Positions 17,431 to 26,506 are shown, counted from the stretch's first letter. The stretch: 64,000 bases of DNA from Hymenobacter convexus (GCF_030580955.1 NZ_JAUQON010000012.1:100383-164382), one strand, 5' to 3'. The notes: a model not told the origin generated them from the sequence alone. A program made the numbers and translations.

Positions 17431-18597
17431 TTAACTCAGCGCAATGCCCGCTTTCTGCACCACGTGCCAGGCATCATCGCGCTTCTCCAGCTTGCCGGGC
17501 GTCAGGTTTTTGATGGTCGTAAACTGCTCGGTGGGCGGCAGCTCAAACTGAAAAAACTCCTTCAACTCCCGCACCCCGTTGCCGATGATGCGCGACTGGT
17601 CGGCCTGCGGGCTGAACGAAAATTGCGCGGTAGTGGCCTCCGAATGCGGCAGCGTGATGAGCAGCGGCATCTGCGGCAGCGGGTTGGGGCTGAGCTTGCG
17701 GTGCTCGATACTGGGCACGTCGGGGGCCGGGGCGTAGTAGTGCAGCGGGCCGTTATTAGGCGCAGTGGCAGGCGCTTCAGGAGCAGCCGTGGCCTCGGCA
17801 GATGTGGCCGCTTCCGGCGCACTGGCTTCAATCAGTTCCTGAATGGCGGGCGGCGTGGACGTGGGCGCGGCCCACTCAATGGTTTGGCCGGGTTCCAGGG
17901 GCTGTTCGGGGCCAGTGGGCGGCGTGGGAGTAGTCGGGTTCATAGCGGAAGGTCGGGGAGCTATTGTTGGCCAGGCCTCAGCGGATTTATCAGCTGATGA
18001 GGGGCGGGAATTGAAATTGGGCTTCGACTTTTTGTCTTTGCCCGAGGGCCGGTTGGCAGAATTAGGTTTCGTGCCTTGCACCTCGCGCATCGACTGAAAC
18101 GACACGCCCTTCCCGGAATTTTCGGCCGGTGCGGGCTGAGCCGGTCCAGCCGGAGGGGCTGGTTTTTTGGCAGAAACAGGAGGTGCCGTCGGCGGAGACT
18201 TGTATACGTTTTGCGCCGCCGATTTTTTCCGAATCGGCTCGTCGGGCATCTGCGGCGCAGCCTCATCCCTTCTGCTTACCGGCCCATGCTTGCCCGCCGA
18301 GCGCCGCGTTAACAGCCACACGCCCAGTGCACCAATGGCCACGCCGCCCAATACGGCCCAGGCCGTGTTCCAATTCGAGGCCGGCTTACCCTCAATGGCC
18401 GTGCTGCTGGTAGCCGCCGAATCACCGGTAGTCCCGGACGCGGCGGCACCGGCAGTCGGCTGCGCCCACGCCGCCGGACTGCCATTGAGCAACCCTAGCA
18501 TCGCAAGTAGCAGCAACGGCCGGCCGCCCCAACGGGAGCAGCCGGCCGGCCGGAGCACACGCGCTAGTGCGGCGCTAGTTGAGCGGCTGCGCGTCAT
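17431..18597 (-). CDS. Proline-rich bitopic membrane protein of the ZorAB-like cluster
   Basis: A 388-residue protein of unknown family. It has a basic N-terminus, a hydrophobic signal (PLLLLAMLGLLNG, cleavage near AAWAQ) and a second helix (WAVLGGVAIGALGVWLL, about residues 80-96), so the rest probably faces the cytoplasm. Residues about 100-290 are rich in Pro, Ala, Ser and Lys and look disordered. The last 110 residues form a folded-looking domain (LITLPHSEATTAQFSFSP...LKEFFQFELPPTEQF). The ATG at 18597 overlaps the end of the actin-like gene by 23 bases, so the two are coupled. A tether between the membrane motor and the cytoplasmic actin-like protein would fit this topology, but that is inference. 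Confidence 0.65.
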   Translation of the reverse strand: MTRSRSTSAALARVLRPAGCSRWGGRPLLLLAMLGLLNGSPAAWAQPTAGAAASGTTGDSAATSSTAIEGKPASNWNTAWAVLGGVAIGALGVWLLTRRSAGKHGPVSRRDEAAPQMPDEPIRKKSAAQNVYKSPPTAPPVSAKKPAPPAGPAQPAPAENSGKGVSFQSMREVQGTKPNSANRPSGKDKKSKPNFNSRPSSADKSAEAWPTIAPRPSAMNPTTPTPPTGPEQPLEPGQTIEWAAPTSTPPAIQELIEASAPEAATSAEATAAPEAPATAPNNGPLHYYAPAPDVPSIEHRKLSPNPLPQMPLLITLPHSEATTAQFSFSPQADQSRIIGNGVRELKEFFQFELPPTEQFTTIKNLTPGKLEKRDDAWHVVQKAGIALS

Positions 18598-21500
18598 GAA
18601 GCACCTTGGATAGCTCATACAGGGCGTTTTTGAACGGCAGGAAGAACAGGGTTTCGGGCACGGTATCGCCGTCGCGCAGAACGTCGGCGTACTGCTGCCG
18701 GTAGAGGTTGAACGAGTCGCCGAGGCTGCGCTCCAGCGTGTTCATCACCAGGCCGGGGTCGTTTTTCACGCCCAGGTCGGCCTGCACGCGCTTCAGCTCG
18801 GGGTCTTCGAGCAACAGCTTGAGGCAGGCGCGGGCGTTGGCCAGCACGGCTTGCTTGATTTCGTCGGTGACAGCCGCGGCTTCGAGGTGGTGTTCGCCTT
18901 TGTCAGCCTGCGGGTTATCAGGGTCGGGCAGCACGCCCACGGGGCGCACCATGGGCGGGTCCTGCGGAATCTGGCCGGTGGCAAGTACGCCGCCGTTGGC
19001 AGTGGTTTGCTTAGGGTCGTCGGCCAGCTTAATGCGGAAATCGGCCGGTACGGTTTGGCCGGTGGCTTTTTCCATGATGAGGCGGGCCAGCTTTTCCACC
19101 GGCTGCAGGTTGGAGCCGGCCGCCAGCAAGCGCACGTAGAGACTGCCGCGCCCGGTGAAGCACAGGTAGCGCGGGAGCTGCTGGCCGTTGGCCACCGTCA
19201 CCTGCGCCACATGGTAAATGAGCGCGCCAAAGTGCAGGTAGAACAGTACCCGCAGGTGCTCGGCCCGCAGCAGCCGCTCGCTGAAACCCAGCAGTTGGTC
19301 GTAGTTGAACAGGAAGCTGGCCACGTCTTCGGAGCCGAAATTGTCGGTTCCCTCAGCTACCAACACGTATTCGCGGGCCCGGCGGGCGGCGGGCGAGAGC
19401 ACGGCACTCTGCACCCCGGCCACGCCGAAACGCACGAGGCCGTTGTCCTTCGAGCCGCGCACTTCGGCGCCGCCGTCACCCCACAGGTCATTACCAGCGA
19501 AGCGGAACGAAGTGCTCAACACCGGCTTGCGGTCGGCATAGAGCAGCACGTCGGTGGTGCCGCCGCCGATGTCGATGAAGGCCGCGTTTTCGCCCGGCCC
19601 CAGCGTCACAATGTTGCGGCGCGTGAGGTAGTAGTACGGCGCTGTCGATTCCACCATGCAGGGCATGGAGTTGGTCGTTTTGAACACGTCGTGAAACAGC
19701 GTGTCCCACTCGCGCTGGTACAGGTTGCGCTGGTAGGTCGAGAAGCTCAACGGGGCAAACCAGGTGATTTGCGTAGCCGCGAGGTTGCCGCCATTCAGAG
19801 CCACCTTCGCGCGGCACAGCAGCAGGATTTCCTTGAAGAATGCCCGTACGCGGTTGGTGTTGGCGATGTTCAGCGAATTATCCCACTTCAAATTCGTATG
19901 ATAATTCGGCCGGCGCTGCTCCTCGGTGATGATGCCGAAGGCCACATTGATGTTGCCGAGCACGCTCAGTTCCTGAGTGGCGTAGTTGGCCGCTTCGTAA
20001 GTAGCGGTGCGGGCCGGGAAGGCGTAGGGAGAGCTGTCGGCCCCGATGATGGGTGGCACGAATTCGCGCTCCTGGTACTGCTGCCAGCGCTTGATTTGCA
20101 CGAAGTTGGCCGGGTCGTCATCGATGCCGCGGTACAGGCGCTCGTAGGCGGTGCGGTCGGGCTCGGCGGTGCTCTTTTTGAGCAGGGCCACCGGCGTATC
20201 GGCCAGGCCGAAGCTGAACGGCTTGGGCTCCTGGCCGGGACTGTCCTGCATAGCCACGTGGGTGTTCGTGGTGCCGAAGTCGATGGCAAAACGGTACTCC
20301 TTGGTACCCTGGCGCACTTCGGGCCAGCGCGGAATGATGAGCGCACGGCCCTCGGCCGGGGCCGGGTTCAACACTTCGAGGTAGTCGAAATGCGTGCCGC
20401 GCACCTCATAGTAGGTGCTGCCTTCGTCTTGGCTGGTTTTGGGGGTGCGTTCGTAGCGGGTGGCGCTTTGGTCGGTGCCGGTTTCGCTGAGCTGGTGGCC
20501 GTTGGCCCAGAATTTCAAGTCAACTTTCTTGGTCACCATGCTGGGGTCGATGTTGTTGGCATCAACCAGCATGACTTTGTAAAAGTCGTTGTATTGCGGC
20601 GCGTCGGCCACTTTCACGAAGGGAAACACCGACAGCGCCACGTTGGTCACGCGCAGGCGGCCCACGCCGTCGCCCTGCGGGTTGGGGTAGTAAGCGCGCT
20701 CATAGTCCACGTAGTCGCCGCCACTCACCGGCACCCGCAGCTTCACCCGGATGCAGGCCGACTCTAGCTCCAGCGTGAGGTGCTCAGCCAAGTCCTGCTG
20801 CGTGAAGTAGTCGAAATACGCCGGCTTGATGGGCAGCAGCGGCCAGCTGCTGGGCCGGAAACCGGGCGCAATTTTCAGGTTGCCACAGAAGAACCGGGCC
20901 TCGTCCACCTCGTAGGGCACGGCCAGCAGGATTTCTTCCAGCAGGTCGTTCACCGTGAGATAGGGATAAGGCAGCTCTGGACCAGGCAGCGTGCGCTCTT
21001 TCAGCGGACGGGCATCGGTCAGGGGCACAATGGCGCCGCTGTCGGCAAACAGCGTTTCGTTGTAATACTTCTTGCCAATTGCCTTCAAACCCGGCCGCAG
21101 CACGATGGGCAGCGGCCCCGCCACGCCCGCCCGCGTGGGCCGGATGAACAGGTCGGAGCCGCGCACGGTGCCCTCGTCGGGCCGCACGCGCAGCAGCACG
21201 CCGGCCACGTCAATCTGGTTGTTGGAGGCATCGGTCAGCACCGGAAAATTGCTCAGGCTGGCGGTGCCATCCATCGCCCAGCGCTGCAGTTGGCCGCGGT
21301 CGAGGGTGTCGCGCACCAGCGGCGCCATGCTCGTCAGGGCCGGGTCGCCCACGAACTCCTGGTACACGTAGTCGCGGAAAGCGGCTTCGCGGTTGGCCAG
21401 CGGCACGTACTGGTTATCAAAATAATAACCCCCACCCTGTGGGCGCTGCACCGGCAGCGGCTTCACATTCGGGGCCGGGAAAAACAGCGTGAGCGGCGAG

Positions 21501-21982
21501 GTGCCCCCGATGAGTTGCGGCACGCCATTGGCCCCGGGGAAATAGATGAGGTGCATCTCGGTCAGCTTCGCGAAGCGGCCGTCGAGGTACAAGGCCAGTA
21601 CATCGGCCAGCGGGCGGGTGGCGGGGTTGGCGCGCAGCTTGGCCAACTCCTCGTCCTTGCGCCAAGCCCGGATTTGCAGACGCTGGCTGGCCAGCTTGCG
21701 CTGGTGGAAGTTGAACACCATTTCCCACACGTCCCAAAAGTGGCTCACCAGCTGGTGGTACACCGAGTCCTGAGCCGCGCCGCCTTGCGTCACGAAGCGC
21801 AGCGCGGTTTCGACCAGGTGCATGCGGGCGAAGGGCGAGGGAATCGAAACCGCCACCTTGGCGGCGCGGCCGCCTTGCGGGTCGAGCAGGCGCTCCACTT
21901 CGTGGGGGCCAATTTTACCAGTCGGTCCCCAGCCCTCGTGGGTGCTGGAGCCGGTATCGTGCAAACGCAGGATTTTAGCCAT
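18575..21982 (-). CDS. Large protein with C-terminal actin/Hsp70-like ATPase domain
   Basis: A 1135-residue protein. The first 550 residues match no family I can name; they include AKVAVSIPSPFARMHLVETA and several beta-rich blocks. From about 565 an actin/Hsp70-type ATPase begins: phosphate-1 loop FAIDFGTTNTHVAMQD, phosphate-2 loop AAFIDIGGGTTDVLLY near 798, and an adenosine-type motif YLCFTGRGSLYVRLL near 936. These three motifs in this order define the superfamily (FtsA, ParM, DnaK). No DnaK substrate domain is evident. The long N-terminal region may be a partner-binding platform. It lies between tubulin-like and proline-rich membrane genes and overlaps the latter. It might be related to large SrfB-type actin-like proteins, which a profile search would settle. 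Confidence 0.8.
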   Translation of the reverse strand: MAKILRLHDTGSSTHEGWGPTGKIGPHEVERLLDPQGGRAAKVAVSIPSPFARMHLVETALRFVTQGGAAQDSVYHQLVSHFWDVWEMVFNFHQRKLASQRLQIRAWRKDEELAKLRANPATRPLADVLALYLDGRFAKLTEMHLIYFPGANGVPQLIGGTSPLTLFFPAPNVKPLPVQRPQGGGYYFDNQYVPLANREAAFRDYVYQEFVGDPALTSMAPLVRDTLDRGQLQRWAMDGTASLSNFPVLTDASNNQIDVAGVLLRVRPDEGTVRGSDLFIRPTRAGVAGPLPIVLRPGLKAIGKKYYNETLFADSGAIVPLTDARPLKERTLPGPELPYPYLTVNDLLEEILLAVPYEVDEARFFCGNLKIAPGFRPSSWPLLPIKPAYFDYFTQQDLAEHLTLELESACIRVKLRVPVSGGDYVDYERAYYPNPQGDGVGRLRVTNVALSVFPFVKVADAPQYNDFYKVMLVDANNIDPSMVTKKVDLKFWANGHQLSETGTDQSATRYERTPKTSQDEGSTYYEVRGTHFDYLEVLNPAPAEGRALIIPRWPEVRQGTKEYRFAIDFGTTNTHVAMQDSPGQEPKPFSFGLADTPVALLKKSTAEPDRTAYERLYRGIDDDPANFVQIKRWQQYQEREFVPPIIGADSSPYAFPARTATYEAANYATQELSVLGNINVAFGIITEEQRRPNYHTNLKWDNSLNIANTNRVRAFFKEILLLCRAKVALNGGNLAATQITWFAPLSFSTYQRNLYQREWDTLFHDVFKTTNSMPCMVESTAPYYYLTRRNIVTLGPGENAAFIDIGGGTTDVLLYADRKPVLSTSFRFAGNDLWGDGGAEVRGSKDNGLVRFGVAGVQSAVLSPAARRAREYVLVAEGTDNFGSEDVASFLFNYDQLLGFSERLLRAEHLRVLFYLHFGALIYHVAQVTVANGQQLPRYLCFTGRGSLYVRLLAAGSNLQPVEKLARLIMEKATGQTVPADFRIKLADDPKQTTANGGVLATGQIPQDPPMVRPVGVLPDPDNPQADKGEHHLEAAAVTDEIKQAVLANARACLKLLLEDPELKRVQADLGVKNDPGLVMNTLERSLGDSFNLYRQQYADVLRDGDTVPETLFFLPFKNALYELSKVLHDAQPLN

Positions 21983-21989
21983 CTAATTT

Positions 21990-22139
21990 GATTATTGTTG
22001 AATTGCTGGATGGGTGAATTGTTAAATGGCTGTTTTGCTGACTACTACTATCTATTGAGACTCCGTCTCTATGTCAAATGAATTGATTAAGCCAATCAAC
22101 CAATTCAACCATTCAGCAGTCCAGCCATTCACCCATTCA
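21990..22139. repeat. AT-rich imperfect inverted repeat, family F
   Basis: Left sequence gaattgctggatgggtgaatt and right sequence aattcaaccattcagcag...ccagccattcaccc are imperfect inverse complements, filling almost the whole gap between the tubulin-like and actin-like genes. It is poorer in GC than its surroundings. Confidence 0.6.
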
Positions 22140-23621
22140 TCAGGAATACTGCAGCTTCTTGTCCAGAATCTCCCCGGTCGCCTCCTCGAAAGCCTTCACT
22201 ACCCAGCGCAGCGCCTCGTTCTCCGTTGGGTTGCTCAGCGTGGCCTTACCCACCGCCTTCGTCAGCTCATCGCGGAAGAAGCCAGGCGTGATGCCTTTGC
22301 TGAAAATGCCGGTTTCGACCGTTTTATCAGTCACCATTTTGTTGAAATCCATCTCGTCGGCGCGGATGGCGGTGTAGCGGCGCTGGTTCACGCCCAACTC
22401 GCGCAGCCACTCGTTGTACTCGCCAAAAAAGTCCGTCAGTTCGCGCAGGGCGCGGTTGTTGCGCAACTGTGCGGCCATGTCGCCGGCCTCGTAGTAGGGC
22501 GCTTTGGCGTCCTCGGGGGTGTGCTTGAGGAAGTAGCGGGCGAAGTAGTGCAGCTGGATGAGCGGGCGGGCCACTTCCTGGCGCATGTCGGAGGGCAGCT
22601 GGCCGAAGTCGATGTCGGTGCTGTCGGCTTTCAGGCCATACTCGTGGTAGAGCGGCTGGTTGCCGTCGAGCTGGTTGTCGGGCACTTCCATGAAGTGCTG
22701 GATGGACAGCGCGCCCAGCATTTCGAGCAGGTGGGCCTGGTTGCGCTGCTCGGCGCGGCCGGGGTGGTTGGCCAGTGGCTGGCCGGGCTGGTCGCCGAGG
22801 TAATACATGGCCTCCAGGCCCTGCAGGTTGTCGGCGTAGTACGAGAGGGCCGTTTTGGTTTTCGTAATGAAGGTATTGGAGTCGATGAAATCTTGGCCGG
22901 CCAGCTTTTCATCGGCCGACGGGTCCTGCAGCTTGAAATAGGGCAGCATCACCAGCGCGCCGGCTTTGAGGCGGCGGCGAATTTCGGGGTGAGCCAGCGG
23001 CGAGTTGGTATCGCGCAGGTTTTTCACCAGCAGCGGGAAGCCGGCCGCCCCCGTGCCCCCAAAAATCGAACTGATGAAAAACGCCCGGTCGCCGTCCTGC
23101 AGACTCTGAGCGAGGTAGCGCATCTCTTTGGATTGCACCACCGCATTCAGCACCACCGAGCCCACGTTGGGCGAGCCCCGGAAACCCACGTCGAGGTTGG
23201 CTGCGAGGCTATCCTGCGTAAACAGCAAATCGACCAGGCCCTGCGTTTCCACCGAAAGGTCGTTGTAGCGCAGGTAGTCGCGGAAGGGCTGGCTGATGCC
23301 GCCGAAGTCGTACACGAACGAGTCGCGTAGCTCCTCGCCGCCGCCGCTGGTGTTGAGGTGGGCCAGCGTGTTCATGGGCTGGCTGAAGAAGCCGGTTTTT
23401 TCCTTCTGGCCGTCGCCGTACAGGGCCTCGTGGATGCGGGCGTAGCGCTTGAGCAGGGCCACGGTGCGCGTCACGTCGCCGTTCTGGGTATCGGGGTCGA
23501 TGAGGACGGGCACCACCTGGTCGCAGTTCGGAATGCGCACACCCGAGGCCAGCAGCATGGTGAGGGAGCGCAGGACGCGGGCTCCGGTGCCGCCCACGGC
23601 AAAGATGAATAGTTTGGACAT
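22140..23621 (-). CDS. Tubulin-like GTPase-fold protein
   Basis: A 493-residue protein. It opens with a nucleotide-binding strand and glycine loop, MSKLFIFAVGGTGARVLRSL, and has the tubulin/FtsZ T4-type signature as FISSIFGGTGAAGFPLLV near residues 180-196. Spacing and order match the tubulin-like family found in diverse bacterial operons rather than FtsZ itself, which has GGGTGTG. The C-terminal half is helical with no named domain. It may bind GTP and polymerise, but the catalytic T7 loop could not be identified with confidence. It follows the small membrane protein and precedes the actin-like gene in the cluster. Confidence 0.8.
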   Translation of the reverse strand: MSKLFIFAVGGTGARVLRSLTMLLASGVRIPNCDQVVPVLIDPDTQNGDVTRTVALLKRYARIHEALYGDGQKEKTGFFSQPMNTLAHLNTSGGGEELRDSFVYDFGGISQPFRDYLRYNDLSVETQGLVDLLFTQDSLAANLDVGFRGSPNVGSVVLNAVVQSKEMRYLAQSLQDGDRAFFISSIFGGTGAAGFPLLVKNLRDTNSPLAHPEIRRRLKAGALVMLPYFKLQDPSADEKLAGQDFIDSNTFITKTKTALSYYADNLQGLEAMYYLGDQPGQPLANHPGRAEQRNQAHLLEMLGALSIQHFMEVPDNQLDGNQPLYHEYGLKADSTDIDFGQLPSDMRQEVARPLIQLHYFARYFLKHTPEDAKAPYYEAGDMAAQLRNNRALRELTDFFGEYNEWLRELGVNQRRYTAIRADEMDFNKMVTDKTVETGIFSKGITPGFFRDELTKAVGKATLSNPTENEALRWVVKAFEEATGEILDKKLQYS

Positions 23622-23659
23622 TGTTTTCTAGCGGGTTGAAAGAGCTGTCACTTCAACGT

Positions 23660-23764
23660 CTGCCATCCTGAGCTTAGCGAAGGACCTTATCGGACCAGAA
23701 CTATTCGCAGCAACTGCAAAATAGCCAGACGTGGTAAGGTCCTTCGCTGTGCTCAGGATGACAG
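23660..23764. repeat. Palindromic element, family B
   Basis: Arms ctgccatcctgagcttagcgaaggacctta and taaggtccttcgctgtgctcaggatgacag have two or three mismatches. It lies between the small membrane gene and the tubulin-like gene. Confidence 0.9.
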
Positions 23765-23780
23765 ATATTGACAGAAGAAA

Positions 23781-24191
23781 CTAAAAAGGCCCCACAAACG
23801 GCGTGGTGCGGGCATACGTGCTCCACCGCTTCAGCAGCACCGAGAAAATCAGGAACCACAGTGCCGCCACCAGCATGTTCACCACCATGAAATAGCCGAG
23901 GTAGCTGCTCACTTCCGCGCCGTGGCCTTTGCTGAGGCTGTTGGCCAGAAACACGCCCAAACCGGCGGCCAGCGCCAGCGTGAGCGCCCAGTGCGGCGTG
24001 CGGAACATGCCCGTGCGCAGGGCAGAGTTGAATACATAGTAAAAAGCCAGCACCAGCAGCAGGCTCACGCCCAGCGTGCTCCAGCCCACGAGCGAAAACA
24101 GGTCGGTTTTGTACAGGCCGTAATCGGCCGGACGCTGGCTTTGGAAGATGGAGATAAGAGCCGAATACAGGCTGGTGAAGAAGGTTTGCAT
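23781..24191 (-). CDS. Three-helix membrane protein of the ZorAB-like cluster
   Basis: A 136-residue protein with three clear hydrophobic helices (LVGWSTLGVSLLLVLAFYYVF, WALTLALAAGLGVFLANSL, FMVVNMLVAALWFLIFSVLL). No family is recognised. It starts 20 bases after the lipoprotein gene ends, so the two are surely co-transcribed. It probably joins the periplasmic vWA-like lipoprotein to the rest of the complex. Confidence 0.65.
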   Translation of the reverse strand: MQTFFTSLYSALISIFQSQRPADYGLYKTDLFSLVGWSTLGVSLLLVLAFYYVFNSALRTGMFRTPHWALTLALAAGLGVFLANSLSKGHGAEVSSYLGYFMVVNMLVAALWFLIFSVLLKRWSTYARTTPFVGPF

Positions 24192-24211
24192 AGGTTGAAA
24201 AAAGGGCAGGG

Positions 24212-25549
24212 TTACTTGTCGTTTTTGAGCGGAAGCTGAACCGTGAATACGGCGGGAAGCGTGGTTGGGTACGACTGCCGGACGCCGGTCAGGATTTGGT
24301 CGAGGCCGAAGGTGCGCGGGGCGGGCGTGTTATCGTTGGTGGTACTCCAGGCCGCCACCCAATCCGGCGTTTCCGGGGCGGGCAAACTCACGGTGAGCGT
24401 GGCGGTGGGGGCTGCCAGCTTGCTCACCCGCAGGCGCACCACATGGGTGTAGGGCGCCAGCACGGGCTGGCCGCTCTGCTCCTCGTCGGTGAGCGGGCGC
24501 ACCGAGCTGGGCAGCAGGCTGGCCTGGCCGTTGGGCAGGCGCACTTGCAGATGTTGGGCCAAAAATGCCGGCTGCTGCCAGGCGGCGGGCAATTCCTTCA
24601 AATCAAGCCCCACCGAAAAGTCCACCGGGTCGTCCGAAGCATTCAGGGTCAGGCCGTTGTTTTCAGCATATACGGTGCCGCCGCTCGACTTTAATTTTGG
24701 GTCGGTGAGCTTGGTGAGCAGCGGCGCAAAAGCTGGCGCATTGGTTTTCAGCCCAAAAAACGCCTGCTGGGCCGGCGCATTCCGAAACACTTCGGCGGCG
24801 TAGCGCGCCACCTGCGCGGGCGGCCCAATCACCCACACGTAGTAGGGCACTTTCTCACCGTTCAGCGTGCGCTTTTGCACGGGCGTTTTCACGGCCGGGA
24901 AGTAGCTGCCGTAGAAGCGCGAGGTTTCGCCAAACACCGCTACGGCCAGCTGCTGACGGCTCACGGGCGCAATGGACGTGCGAATCAGGTTCGGCAGCTG
25001 CGAAAAATCTGACTTGCGCGCCGGGCCATAAATGAAGTCGGAAATCACCACGCTCACCTCCTCCCCCGCCTTGGGCCGGTTGAGAATGCCTTCCAGCATC
25101 TGCGGCAGCTCGGTGCCGAGGGCGGCCTGGCTTACTTCGCCCTGCACCACGTCGCGCAGCTCTTCAAACTTCACGGGGCGCGGGGCGGCGTTTTCGCAGA
25201 GGTAGTACTTGCGGTCGGCCACGGCCCCGTTTACCTGCGTTTCGGTGATGAGCGCGCCGATGCGCTTCTGGAACTCGGTGGCCGACTTATCGGCCCCACC
25301 GCGGGGCACGAAGCCCTTCATGCCGCCCGAATATTCCAGAAAGATGCTCACGTGTAGCGGTGCGGCTTCGGTGGCGGCGGGTGCCTCAGCGGCGGGCTTG
25401 GGGTCTTTGGTAGGTTTGCTGGCGGTGGTTTCGGCGGGCTCCGAGTTGCATGCTGTCAGCAACGACAGCCCCCCCAAAAGCACTCCCACGAGCTGGAAAC
25501 GGCGAAATAGACGCGGCACGGGCATCCTCACGGAAACGGAAATCGGCAT
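24212..25549 (-). CDS. Lipoprotein with vWA-like domain, first gene of the ZorAB-like cluster
   Basis: A 445-residue protein. A hydrophobic segment ends in the lipobox SLLTAC (Cys34), followed by an Ala/Thr/Pro linker. Near residue 66 is VSIFLEYSGGMKGF, which resembles the vWA MIDAS loop (DxSGSM) with Glu in place of Asp, and later SVVISDFIYG resembles the second MIDAS strand. The rest is a beta-rich region. The vWA assignment is by pattern and needs a profile search. A second start at 25525 (MPVPRLFRR) gives a more normal signal length and fits a TAGCGTTTG box just upstream. Confidence 0.6.
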   Translation of the reverse strand: MPISVSVRMPVPRLFRRFQLVGVLLGGLSLLTACNSEPAETTASKPTKDPKPAAEAPAATEAAPLHVSIFLEYSGGMKGFVPRGGADKSATEFQKRIGALITETQVNGAVADRKYYLCENAAPRPVKFEELRDVVQGEVSQAALGTELPQMLEGILNRPKAGEEVSVVISDFIYGPARKSDFSQLPNLIRTSIAPVSRQQLAVAVFGETSRFYGSYFPAVKTPVQKRTLNGEKVPYYVWVIGPPAQVARYAAEVFRNAPAQQAFFGLKTNAPAFAPLLTKLTDPKLKSSGGTVYAENNGLTLNASDDPVDFSVGLDLKELPAAWQQPAFLAQHLQVRLPNGQASLLPSSVRPLTDEEQSGQPVLAPYTHVVRLRVSKLAAPTATLTVSLPAPETPDWVAAWSTTNDNTPAPRTFGLDQILTGVRQSYPTTLPAVFTVQLPLKNDK

Positions 25550-25907
25550 AGAGCAAACGCTAGGCTAGGTTTTGGGGCGAAGTATAGGCATTACGCAGCG
25601 AAATGCCCCACGGCCGAAACCACAACCCTTAAACGTTACCGTGGCGCTTGTAGTACGGCCGCCCCCCCGCCGGAATTGCTTTCCAGAAACCCGCAACAGG
25701 CAGACCTCACATTGCCAGCCTGTTGCTGGCGGCTGTCAGAAAACCATTTTTTAAACTTCTTCTCTTAGCACTATAAATCATCGTTTTACGCCTGTTCTCG
25801 GCCACAGCCAGCCTGTTAGCAAGCCCCAAAACACGTTTTAAGCCCGACTATTTAGTAATATTGCGGGAGAACTGTGCTGTTGGTCTTTTATTAGGTTCCG
25901 TGCCGCT
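25550..25907. other. Divergent intergenic region
   Basis: About 360 bases between the divergently transcribed vWA-like lipoprotein and STAS-like genes, AT-richer than the neighbouring genes. On the plus strand TAATATTG (25856-25863) is one base from the TAnnTTTG promoter box and 45 bases before the next ATG. No gene is seen here. Confidence 0.5.
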
Positions 25908-26321
25908 ATGCACCTCATTGCTCTCCGCGCCGAATATCAAATCACGGTTGACCGTGCCCAGAATCGGGTTTTCTACCAGAATTTCGCGCAGATGCGGACC
26001 GCCACCACCTTGCCGCACTACTGCGCCGACTGGCAGGCGGCCCTGGCCGAAGTCCAGCCCGGGTTTTGCATTCTCACCGACATGCAGGTGGTGAGCGAGA
26101 ACGGGACCGACCTGCTCAGTGAGTTCCAGGCCGTTGAGCAGCTCATTGTGCAGCGCGGCGTGCAGCTGGTGGCCGAAGTGCATGTGCCCGGCCTTTCCAC
26201 CCGCCGCTACACCGACGCCGTGACCACCCGCCAGGCCATGCCCGTGGAGTATTTCCTCGATATCTGGGACGCCACGCAGTTTCTCGACGCCTTGCAGCTC
26301 CGCACCGGCACGGCCGCCTGA
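25908..26321 (+). CDS. Conserved-looking hypothetical protein, possibly STAS/SpoIIAA-like
   Basis: A 137-residue soluble protein. The pattern of a short beta-hairpin (YQITVDRAQNRVFYQNF), then a helix (YCADWQAALAEV) and a buried strand (GFCILTDMQVV) is what SpoIIAA/STAS-type small domains show, but no diagnostic phosphoserine motif is present. It has no signal peptide. It is divergent from the ZorAB-like cluster and the next gene has its own promoter, so it is probably monocistronic. Confidence 0.5.
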   Translation: MHLIALRAEYQITVDRAQNRVFYQNFAQMRTATTLPHYCADWQAALAEVQPGFCILTDMQVVSENGTDLLSEFQAVEQLIVQRGVQLVAEVHVPGLSTRRYTDAVTTRQAMPVEYFLDIWDATQFLDALQLRTGTAA

Positions 26322-26408
26322 CGCCGGCTAATCCTACCTTTTTGGGCTTTCCGCCGCCAACGATTCCGGCGGCGGCGCTGTTATAAGTCCGGATAAGCCG
26401 GGGCCGCG

Positions 26409-26439
26409 TTGGCCGCCCCGACCCCGACCCGTACCTTTG
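26409..26439 (+). promoter_or_regulatory. Bacteroidota-type promoter
   Basis: TTG at 26409-26411, a 20-base spacer, then TACCTTTG at 26432-26439 (followed by C). This matches the sigma-ABfr consensus TTG..TAnnTTTG and lies 67 bases before the reductase start. Confidence 0.75.
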
Positions 26440-26506
26440 CGCCAACGGCCTCCTACGTTGTGGCCGCTTCAAAGCCGACGCCCGGTTAAAGGCACTTTTT
26501 ACCCTT

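Noticed and set aside
18851..21991. Long open frames on the plus strand inside the actin-like gene
   Set aside because: They have Arg/His/Gly-rich translations without any family motif and lie fully opposite a gene with clear ATPase motifs.
14933..25549. Canonical Zorya defence system
   Set aside because: ZorC, ZorD and ZorE-type genes are absent, and the partners (tubulin-like, actin-like, vWA-like) are not known Zorya parts.
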